NCBI GenBank assembly: GCA_021731215.1
Contig: JAKFXU010000344.1
Location: 1 to 13,889, forward strand
Reading direction: 5' to 3'
DNA: 13,889 bases
Origin: Rhodoferax sp.
GTDB lineage: Bacteria; Pseudomonadota; Gammaproteobacteria; Burkholderiales; Burkholderiaceae_C
Made by a program: the position numbers and the translations under genes. This document shows positions 8,270 through 13,889 of the stretch, piece by piece; the stretch's first letter is position 1; the number at the start of each line of letters is the position of its first letter. The notes beneath the pieces were generated by a model. It was not told where the DNA came from, did no database searches, and saw only the letters and a list, made by a program, of their open reading frames with translations.

Positions 8270-8710
8270 TCAGTTGAGGATCACGCCCTTGCAGAACATG
8301 GCGTTGCCATAGGGCGTGGATTCGCCACTTTGCACCAGCAGGCTGGCGTGCTTGATCTTGTCATAAAAAGCGAAGCGTTCGACCGCCTGGATGCGTTCAG
8401 CCGGCAAGCCCTCTTGTTCCAGGGCAGCGACGACGGCCTGCTGAGCCGCGCTGCGGTAACTATCGGCTTGGTGACAGGTCCGCATATAGGCCACCGGCTG
8501 CTGCACATCCTCGGCCAAGGGAATGACCGACAGCACGGCCCGGCTGACGCGCTCCAGCGAATGGCCAGGCAGTCGCACCACCGGCTTGCCCTGGCTCAGG
8601 AAATCAGCGGTGAAATTGGCGTCCACCACCGCCACCCATTCCCCATGACCCATGGCTGACAAATGCATCAGCAGCTCGGGTGTCAACAGCGGATCAATGC
8701 CTTTCAGCAT
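8270..8710 (-). CDS. FucU/RbsD-family sugar mutarotase
   Basis: Cytoplasmic enzyme predicted to interconvert anomeric or ring forms of a free sugar after uptake, before the kinase. The 146 residues and sequence are closer to FucU (L-fucose mutarotase) than to RbsD. Markers are MLKGIDPLLTPELL at the N-terminus, His22 in MGHGE, Asp30, the RFAFYDKI segment with Tyr116, and the C-terminal PYGNAMFCKGV. The ATG at 8708-8710 overlaps the last seven bases of the ABC ATPase gene (ATGCTGA), a coupled arrangement. Family membership does not fix the sugar: FucU acts on fucose and also ribose in E. coli, and there are no fucose catabolic genes here. Its position within the ABC operon implies it works on the imported sugar. 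Confidence 0.88.
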   Translation of the reverse strand: MLKGIDPLLTPELLMHLSAMGHGEWVAVVDANFTADFLSQGKPVVRLPGHSLERVSRAVLSVIPLAEDVQQPVAYMRTCHQADSYRSAAQQAVVAALEQEGLPAERIQAVERFAFYDKIKHASLLVQSGESTPYGNAMFCKGVILN

Positions 8711-9492
8711 ACGAGCGCTGCCTCGCTCGGCAGGCTTGCCGGGTCAATTGCGCCGGTGATCAGGCCCACGATTTCTTCCGGATGGGTCTGGCTGGTGAGG
8801 CGCTGGCAAATAATGCGGCCCTGCCGAAAAACCCAGACCCGGTCCGCCAGCTCGAACACCTGGCGCAGGTTGTGGCTGACGATGATCAGCGCGATGCCCT
8901 GCTGCTTGAGCCCCTTGATGATCTGCTCCACGCGGGCGGTTTCGGCCACGCCCAGCGCGGCGGTGGGCTCATCCAGAATAATCAGCTTTTTGGCAAAACC
9001 GGCGGCGCGGGCAATGGCCACGCACTGGCGCTGGCCGCCAGACATGCCGCGCAGGCTTTCCGACATATCCTGAATTTTGACACCGGTGGTGGACAGCATC
9101 GCGGTCGATCGCTCGCGCATGGCCTTGTGATTGAGGATCGACAAAGGGCCCAGGTTAAGGCGCGTGATCTCGCGGCCCAAAAAGATATTGGCCGGCACAT
9201 CCAGGTCTTCCGCCAGCGCCAGCGTCTGATAAACGGTCTCGATACCCTGCTCGCGGGCATCCAGCGGCGAGGCAAAACTGACCTTTCTGCCGTCGAGGCG
9301 AATGTCGCCCGCATTGGGCGACTCGGCCCCGGTGATCAGACGCACGAACGTACTCTTGCCAGCGCCGTTGTCGCCGACGATGGCCGCATGTTCGCCTGGC
9401 ATCAGGCTAAAACCAGCGTCGGTAAGGGCTTTAACCCCGCCATAGTGTTTGGTCAGGCCACTGATCTGCAAAACGGGTGTAGATGAAGTCAT
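8704..9492 (-). CDS. Sugar ABC transporter ATP-binding protein, single domain (FrcA-like)
   Basis: ATPase that powers import with the binding protein and permease encoded on the opposite strand. It has 262 residues and one nucleotide-binding domain: Walker A GDNGAGKST (residues 40-48), a Q-loop at VYQT, signature MSGGQRQ (150-156), Walker B IILDEP (171-176) and the switch His207 (IVSHN). RbsA-type ATPases of this transporter class are usually about 500 residues with two domains. The single-domain form resembles FrcA of the rhizobial fructose importer and should act as a homodimer. I chose the ATG at 9490-9492, with a GAG seven bases upstream; an in-frame ATG at 9519 would add nine low-complexity residues and lacks a ribosome site. 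First gene of the minus-strand operon, overlapping the mutarotase gene. Sugar specificity cannot be read from it. Confidence 0.92.
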   Translation of the reverse strand: MTSSTPVLQISGLTKHYGGVKALTDAGFSLMPGEHAAIVGDNGAGKSTFVRLITGAESPNAGDIRLDGRKVSFASPLDAREQGIETVYQTLALAEDLDVPANIFLGREITRLNLGPLSILNHKAMRERSTAMLSTTGVKIQDMSESLRGMSGGQRQCVAIARAAGFAKKLIILDEPTAALGVAETARVEQIIKGLKQQGIALIIVSHNLRQVFELADRVWVFRQGRIICQRLTSQTHPEEIVGLITGAIDPASLPSEAALVC

Positions 9493-9658
9493 GGAATGCT
9501 CATTTGAAGATGAGGACATAGCATGCCAGGGAAAAAAATCTTTGCTATTAGTAAAACCCCTAGGTTTATTTAGTCATGATTTCTGTTTAAATCCGTTTCC
9601 AGCAAGTGACAGGCATCCGCCTTCGCTGCTTCCACCCAACCACACCGGAGATATTTCT
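9493..9658. promoter_or_regulatory. Divergent control region of the sugar locus
   Basis: These 166 bases separate the two divergent sugar operons. The part from about 9530 to 9600 is clearly AT-rich inside a GC-rich window and holds no gene. It should carry both promoters and the regulator site. A weak plus-strand pair is TTGCTA (9542-9547) and TTTATT (9565-9570), 17 bases apart, but neither box is close enough to consensus to be trusted. The ribosome site of the binding-protein gene, GGAG, is at 9647-9650. Confidence 0.6.
9541..9555. promoter_or_regulatory. Candidate operator palindrome
   Basis: The 15-mer tttgctattagtaaa is an odd-length inverted repeat: six of seven half-site positions match around a central T, the exception being position 4. 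It lies in the AT-rich middle of the divergent region, overlaps a possible -35 box, and has the TTT/AAA ends often seen in ROK-family operators. The ROK regulator of the minus-strand operon is the obvious candidate to bind it. Confidence 0.35.
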
Positions 9659-10615
9659 ATGAGCTTGAAGCGCGCATTGGGCCGTTTGGCGATTGCCATG
9701 GCCACCGCTGGCCTGGTGACGGCCGCCATGGCCGAAACCACCATTGCCTACATCACCAACGGCAACACCAACGAAGGCTGGACCCTGATCAATGGCGGCG
9801 CGCAAAAAGCGGGCCAGAAAAAAGGCGTCAAGTTCATCCAGCTCGCCGCTGAAAAAGGCGAACTGTCCAAGCAGCTCGCCATCGTTGAAGACATGATCAC
9901 GCGCAAGGTCAACGCCATTGCCATCGCTCCGGTGGACAGCGCCGGCATTGCCCCGGCGGTGAACAAGGCCCTGGCCGCCGGCATCGCGGTGGTTGCCGTT
10001 GATACCGGCATCTCGGGCGCCAAAATCACGTCCTACGTCGCCACCGACAACATCAAGGCGGCCATGGTGCAAGGCAAATGGACGGCTGAACAAGTCAAGG
10101 ATGGCGACACCGTGATCTACATCACCGGCGACTTGGGCCAGTCCACCGGACAGGAGCGCAAGAAAGGCTTCCTGGACGGCCTCAACGCGGTGCGCAAAAA
10201 TGTCAAAGTGGTTGAAGTGTCCACCACCTGGGACCAGACCATGGCCCAGAACGGCGTCGAGACCGCCCTGCGCTCCAACCCGGATGCCAAGGTCATCGCC
10301 TGCGCCTGGGACGGCGGCGCCCTGGGTGCCAAAGCCGCCATGATGGCAGCCGGCAAGAAAGCCGGTTCGATCAAGATCGCCGGCTTTGACGGCTCCCCCG
10401 GCGGCCTGGACATGATGAAGCAAGGCTGGCAGCAAGCCAACGCCGCTCAGATGCTGGCCAAAATCGGGCAGGTCGGCGTGGAAACCGCCATTGCCGCCGC
10501 CGAAGGCAAGAAGGTCGAGGCCCGCATCGACACCGGCTCCTTCCTGGTCCTGCCGGCCAATGTGGACCAGTTCGCCAAGGACTCCGGCGTGGCTCAGTTC
10601 ATGAAGGCCAAGTGA
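9659..10615 (+). CDS. Periplasmic sugar-binding protein of an ABC importer (RbsB-like)
   Basis: Type I periplasmic binding protein (Peripla_BP_4 class), 318 residues, which captures the sugar and delivers it to the permease. A Sec signal peptide spans residues 1-25: a basic start (MSLKR), a hydrophobic core, and a likely cut after AMA. Two Rossmann lobes follow. Residues lining the RbsB pocket are changed by eye alignment: the Asn-Pro-Phe-Phe segment reads Asn38-Glu-Gly-Trp41; the Asp-Arg pair is Asp115-Thr116; the usual Asn-Asp is Trp217-Asp218. Arg167 (QERKKGF) is kept. The ligand is thus probably a monosaccharide but not bound as in RbsB. The start is the ATG at 9659 with GGAG eight bases upstream; the frame is open further up, through the control region. 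First gene of the plus-strand operon, followed by a hairpin before the permease. Confidence 0.92.
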   Translation: MSLKRALGRLAIAMATAGLVTAAMAETTIAYITNGNTNEGWTLINGGAQKAGQKKGVKFIQLAAEKGELSKQLAIVEDMITRKVNAIAIAPVDSAGIAPAVNKALAAGIAVVAVDTGISGAKITSYVATDNIKAAMVQGKWTAEQVKDGDTVIYITGDLGQSTGQERKKGFLDGLNAVRKNVKVVEVSTTWDQTMAQNGVETALRSNPDAKVIACAWDGGALGAKAAMMAAGKKAGSIKIAGFDGSPGGLDMMKQGWQQANAAQMLAKIGQVGVETAIAAAEGKKVEARIDTGSFLVLPANVDQFAKDSGVAQFMKAK

Positions 10616-10664
10616 GTCGAGTCTGACGACCTGGCTTTAAGTTGCTCGCCGTTTGTGAGCCCAG

Positions 10665-10688
10665 GACGAGCGCTTGCGGGCGCTCGTC
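10665..10688 (+). other. Perfect 9-bp stem-loop between binding-protein and permease genes
   Basis: The arms gacgagcgc and gcgctcgtc are exact complements around the six-base loop ttgcgg, with no T-run after the stem. It sits 49 bases past the binding-protein stop and just upstream of the permease ribosome site (GGAGG at 10696-10700). Such hairpins in ABC operons often protect the upstream message from 3' exonucleases or partly stop transcription, giving more binding protein than permease; that role here is inferred. Confidence 0.6.
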
Positions 10689-10710
10689 TGACAATGGAGG
10701 AACCGTATTC

Positions 10711-11655
10711 ATGAAATCCATCATTCGGCAAGAGTGGTATGGCGCGCTGGTGGCCGTGTTGGTGCTGGGCGTCTTGTTAACCTTTGCATCGCCCTATTTC
10801 CTGACCACCGGCAACCTCTCCAATATTTTGGTGCAGGCCTCGGTGATCGCCTTGCTGGCGGGCGGGCAGACCTTTGTCATTCTCACCGGCGGCGTCGACC
10901 TGGCGGTGGGCGCCCTGACGGCACTGGCCGGCGCCGTGGCCGGTCACATGATGATCAAACTTGGCATCGACCCTTACCTTGCCATCGGCGCCGCGCTGGC
11001 GATTGGTGCCGCAGTTGGCATCTTCAACGGCTATCTGGTGGCCTTTGTCGGCATCCCCTCGTTCATTGTCACCCTCGGTGGTCTGACGCTGTGGCGTGGC
11101 CTGGCGTTCGAGTCGACCGGCGGCTTTGACAACTCCGGCCTGCCGGACCCCATGCCCTTTCTCGGCTACGGCGAACTGCTCGGCATTCCGATGCCGATCC
11201 TGATCACCGGCATTTTCTTTGTCGTGATGGCCTTCGTACTCTCCAGCACCAAGCTCGGCCGCTATGTCTACGCCATCGGCTCCAATGAAATGGGCGCGCG
11301 CCAGGTCGGCATCAACATCCGCTGGTACAAGCTGGGCGTGTATGTGGTGTCGGGCCTGAGCTGCGCCATGGGTGCTATCCTGCTGATGGCGCGCATGGAC
11401 TCTTCCAGCGGCAAGATGGCCCAGATGTTTGAACTCGACGCCATTGCGGCCGTGATTCTGGGTGGCACCTCGCTGTTCGGCGGCCGTGGCAGCATCTGGG
11501 GCAGCCTGCTGGGCGCCGTGCTGATCACCATGATCCGCAATGGCATGAACCTGCTGGAGATTTCGCAGTTCCGCCAGATGATGGCGATTGGTGCGGTGGT
11601 CATTCTGGCGGTCTGGATCGACGTGATCCGGCGCCAGCGCCTGTTGAAAAAATGA
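10711..11655 (+). CDS. Sugar ABC transporter permease (RbsC/FrcC-like)
   Basis: Inner-membrane channel subunit of the importer, BPD_transp_2 family, 314 residues. About eight to ten hydrophobic segments are visible, starting around residues 10-28. Family landmarks are VILTGGVDLAVGALTALAG, the FNGYLVAFVGIPSFIVTLG loop, YAIGSNEMGARQVGI, and the cytoplasmic ATPase-contact loop ELDAIAAVILGGTSLFGGRGS. The ATG at 10711 has a strong GGAGG ten bases upstream; an open extension to 10642 crosses the intergenic hairpin and is not credible. It lies 95 bases after the binding-protein gene and overlaps the kinase gene as ATGA, so permease and kinase are probably translated together. It is expected to form a homodimer with the single-domain ATPase from the divergent operon. 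Confidence 0.93.
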   Translation: MKSIIRQEWYGALVAVLVLGVLLTFASPYFLTTGNLSNILVQASVIALLAGGQTFVILTGGVDLAVGALTALAGAVAGHMMIKLGIDPYLAIGAALAIGAAVGIFNGYLVAFVGIPSFIVTLGGLTLWRGLAFESTGGFDNSGLPDPMPFLGYGELLGIPMPILITGIFFVVMAFVLSSTKLGRYVYAIGSNEMGARQVGINIRWYKLGVYVVSGLSCAMGAILLMARMDSSSGKMAQMFELDAIAAVILGGTSLFGGRGSIWGSLLGAVLITMIRNGMNLLEISQFRQMMAIGAVVILAVWIDVIRRQRLLKK

Positions 11656-12572
11656 GCGCCGCGATCTGGGTTCTGGGCGAAGCCCTGATGGACTGTGTGG
11701 CGCAAATGGATGGCAGCTTGCGCCCCCTCATGGGCGGCAGCCCGTTCAACCTGGCGCGCGCCGCCGCCCTGCGCGGCGCCGCGGTGAGCTTTGTCAATCC
11801 GCTGTCGAGCGACAACTTCGGTCTTCAAATGCGCGAGCAACTCCGGCGTGACGGTGTCAAGCCCCTGCTGCCGGCCAGTCGCTTGCCGACCTCGCTGGCG
11901 GTGGTGCAGGTGACCAAGGGCCAGCCCAGCTACGGTTTTTACCGCGAGGGCATTGCCGACCGCGATTACACGGTCGAGCAGGTGCTCGCCGCGCTGGCCG
12001 GGACCACGCCGGGCGTGCTGCACACCGGCTCGCTGCTGCTGGTGCCGCCGGAACACCAGAAAGTCATCGCCGTCGTCACCGGTGCGCGGGCGCTGGGCTG
12101 GACCATCAGCGTGGACGTGAACCTGCGCCCCAAGCTGGCCGCCGATCTGGGGCAATACCTGCGCGCGGTCAAGCAAGTTGCCGCCCTGGCCGACTGGCTA
12201 AAGGCCAGTGACGAAGACCTGGAGTTGCTGGGCTTTGCCGCCCCGACCCGCGCCAGCGCGCCCCAAATTAGCCGGCACTTCACCGCCCAGGGCGCCAGCC
12301 GCGTGGCGCTGACCTTCGGCGGCAACGGGGCTTGGCTGCAAGTCGATGGGGCGCAGGCCGAACAGGACGTGCCCGCCATCACCCTGGCTGACAGCGTCGG
12401 CGCCGGCGACACGTTCTGGGGCAACTGCCTGGCTGACTGGGCGCTGGCGCCCCAACACGCAGGCGCACGCGTGGCCACCACCTTGCGCGAAGCCATGCTG
12501 GCCGCAGCCATCAACTGCACGCGGGCCGGCTGCCAGCCGCCCAGCTACGCCGAGCTGCAGGCCGCCAACTGA
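11652..12572 (+). CDS. PfkB-family sugar kinase, fructokinase-like
   Basis: Ribokinase/PfkB-fold carbohydrate kinase of 306 residues that would phosphorylate the imported sugar with ATP. Features in order: GEALMDCV (residues 9-16), first PfkB signature around Gly28-Gly29 (MGGSPFNLARAAA), FYREGIADRDY (96-106), DVNLRP (155-160), and the C-terminal anion-hole motif DSVGAGDTF (247-255), where Asp253 is the catalytic base. The DVNLRP segment, followed by a later KASDEDLELL, is typical of fructokinases, while ribokinases differ there. The ATG overlaps the permease stop (ATGA). Last gene of the plus-strand operon. With the mutarotase and aldolase of the opposite operon it suggests free sugar to sugar phosphate to C3 units. 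Fructose is favoured; another ketose, or a sugar acid such as 2-keto-3-deoxygluconate, cannot be excluded. Confidence 0.88.
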   Translation: MSAAIWVLGEALMDCVAQMDGSLRPLMGGSPFNLARAAALRGAAVSFVNPLSSDNFGLQMREQLRRDGVKPLLPASRLPTSLAVVQVTKGQPSYGFYREGIADRDYTVEQVLAALAGTTPGVLHTGSLLLVPPEHQKVIAVVTGARALGWTISVDVNLRPKLAADLGQYLRAVKQVAALADWLKASDEDLELLGFAAPTRASAPQISRHFTAQGASRVALTFGGNGAWLQVDGAQAEQDVPAITLADSVGAGDTFWGNCLADWALAPQHAGARVATTLREAMLAAAINCTRAGCQPPSYAELQAAN

Positions 12573-12598
12573 GGCGGGGCGGCACGGCCCAATCTCAG
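12569..12598. terminator. Possible interrupted hairpin at the convergent gene end
   Basis: Outer arms ctgag and ctcag, a symmetric three-by-three internal loop, and inner arms gggc and gccc with a six-base loop form one nested hairpin starting at the kinase stop codon. It is not followed by a T-run. Its place between two convergent genes fits a bidirectional end point, but support is weak. Confidence 0.3.
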
Positions 12599-12609
12599 GG
12601 TCTATTCGG

Positions 12610-13881
12610 CTACACCACCCCACGCGCACGCAAAGCGGCAACAGCCACCGCGTCCAAGCCCAGCCCGGCCAGCACTTCATCGGTATGCTCACCCAGCGCC
12701 GGTGGCGCGCGGCGCAGCACCGGTGGGGTGGCCGTCAGGCGCAGCGGGCTGGCCACGCTGGCGATGGATGCAGTCGCTGTTTGCGCAGCAACGGCGGGCG
12801 CCAGCGCCTGCTTGACCACCAAACCGCGGGCCTTGACCTGGGCGTCGCCAAAGGCCTGGCCGATGTCGTTGATCGGGCCGCAGGGCACGGCCTTGTCTTG
12901 CAGCAGGGCGATCCACTGCGCCGTGCTGCGACTGCGCGTCAGGGCTTGCATGGCTGGAATCAAGACCTCGCGGTTTTTGACCCGCAAGCTGTTGCTGGTA
13001 AAGCGCGCATCGGCCGCCCACTCGGGGCGCTCGACCGCCTGACAAAAACGCTTGAACTGGCCGTCGTTGCCAATCGCCAGCAGCATGGCACCATCAAGTG
13101 TGGGGAAGTCCTGATACGGCGCCAGGCTCGGGTGGCTGTTGCCCTGGCGCTGCGGCACCTGGCCGGTGTTCAAAAAGCCGGCCGCCTGATTGGCCAGAAT
13201 CGCCATGCCGACGTCGAGCAGCGCCATGTCGATGTGCTGGCCCGCCCCGCTGCGGTTGCGCACTTCCAGCGCGGCCAGAATCGCGGTCGAAGCGTAGACG
13301 CCGGTGAAGATGTCGGTCAGCGCCACGCCCACGCGCAAGGGGCCGCCGCCAGCCACCTCGTCGGGGCGGCCGGTGATGCTCATCATGCCGCTCATGGCCT
13401 GGATCATCAGGTCGTAGCCGGCGCGCTCGGCATAGGGCCCGTCCTGGCCAAAGCCGGTGACCGAGCAGTAGATCAGGCGCGGGTTGAGGCCCTTCAAACT
13501 GGCATAGTCCAGCCCGTACTGCGCCAGGCCGCCGACCTTGAAATTCTCCACCAGAATGTCGCTTTGCAGTGCGATCTGGCGAATCAGCGCCTGGCCCTCA
13601 GCGTTCGCCATGTCGATCGTGATGGAGCGCTTGTTGCGGTTGCAGGCGGTGAAGTAGGTGGCCTGATCGGTGTCGTTTCCGTTGGTGTCCTGCAGGAACG
13701 GGGGGCCCCAGTGGCGCGTGTCGTCGCCGGCGCCAGGGCGCTCGACCTTGATCACGTCGGCGCCGAGGTCGGCCAGCATCTGGGTGCACCAGGGGCCGGC
13801 CAGGACGCGGGACAGGTCGAGCACCTTGAGGTGGGACAGGGCGCCCGGTTGCGTCGTTGCTTGGGAGTTTGTTGGGTTCAT
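12610..13881 (-). CDS. CaiB/BaiF (class III) CoA-transferase
   Basis: Family III acyl-CoA:carboxylate CoA-transferase of 423 residues, forming interlocked dimers in the cytoplasm. The N-terminal KVLDLSRVLAGPWCTQMLADLGADVIKVE and the ACNRNKRSI segment are typical. The catalytic Asp is Asp157 in AGYDLMIQAMSG, followed by the MSITG loop. The C-terminal part has PCGPINDI and a final GEHTDEVL. The NRNKRS form is common in the succinyl-CoA:glutarate (SUGCT-like) branch, but the acyl acceptor cannot be fixed by eye. The ATG at 13879-13881 lies nine bases from the window edge with no ribosome site visible; residues 1-14 are low complexity. It is convergent with the sugar kinase, so it probably belongs to a separate unit continuing beyond the window. 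Confidence 0.92.
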   Translation of the reverse strand: MNPTNSQATTQPGALSHLKVLDLSRVLAGPWCTQMLADLGADVIKVERPGAGDDTRHWGPPFLQDTNGNDTDQATYFTACNRNKRSITIDMANAEGQALIRQIALQSDILVENFKVGGLAQYGLDYASLKGLNPRLIYCSVTGFGQDGPYAERAGYDLMIQAMSGMMSITGRPDEVAGGGPLRVGVALTDIFTGVYASTAILAALEVRNRSGAGQHIDMALLDVGMAILANQAAGFLNTGQVPQRQGNSHPSLAPYQDFPTLDGAMLLAIGNDGQFKRFCQAVERPEWAADARFTSNSLRVKNREVLIPAMQALTRSRSTAQWIALLQDKAVPCGPINDIGQAFGDAQVKARGLVVKQALAPAVAAQTATASIASVASPLRLTATPPVLRRAPPALGEHTDEVLAGLGLDAVAVAALRARGVV

Positions 13882-13889
13882 GGTGGCTT

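Noticed and set aside
9587..10435. 282-codon minus-strand frame opposite the binding-protein gene
   Set aside because: It is Gly/His/Asp-rich with no family motif, opposite a clear signal peptide and binding-protein fold on the plus strand.
11268..12176. 302-codon minus-strand frame spanning permease and kinase genes
   Set aside because: It covers two well-supported genes in a different frame and looks like no known protein.

Overview
The window looks like a chromosomal piece from a GC-rich betaproteobacterium of the order Burkholderiales, most likely a Comamonadaceae relative (Rhodoferax/Polaromonas-like). This is inferred from protein flavour and gene neighbourhoods, not from a search. Eleven intact protein genes and one cut-off gene fill almost all of the sequence. 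No tRNA, rRNA, CRISPR array, insertion sequence or phage gene was seen.

Left part (1-3021, minus strand): a compact run of three genes. These are an old-yellow-enzyme-type flavin oxidoreductase, a MurU-like sugar-1-phosphate nucleotidyltransferase, and aminopeptidase P (pepP), which runs off the left edge. The first 49 bases exactly repeat bases 361-409, in the pepP frame, so the left end is probably a chimeric or misassembled contig end.

Central carbon genes (3187-6298, plus strand): transketolase (tkt) followed by glyceraldehyde-3-phosphate dehydrogenase (gap), divergent from the flavin oxidoreductase.

Sugar locus (6364-12572): seven genes in two divergent operons around an AT-rich control region (about 9493-9658). 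The minus-strand operon encodes a single-domain ABC ATPase, a FucU/RbsD-type sugar mutarotase, a ROK-family regulator and a small class I aldolase of the fructose-6-phosphate aldolase/transaldolase group. The plus-strand operon encodes a secreted sugar-binding protein, an RbsC-type permease and a PfkB-family, fructokinase-like sugar kinase. Several junctions overlap by a few bases, which suggests translational coupling. Together the genes read as a self-contained uptake, anomer-exchange, phosphorylation and cleavage route for one sugar. D-fructose (or another ketose) is my leading guess: the ATPase is FrcA-sized, the kinase looks like a fructokinase, and the aldolase keeps the Gln/Tyr pair typical of fructose-6-phosphate aldolases. 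The aldolase would deliver glyceraldehyde-3-phosphate to the gap and tkt products encoded next door.

Right end (12610-13881, minus strand): a class III (CaiB/BaiF) CoA-transferase convergent with the sugar kinase and apparently unrelated to it.
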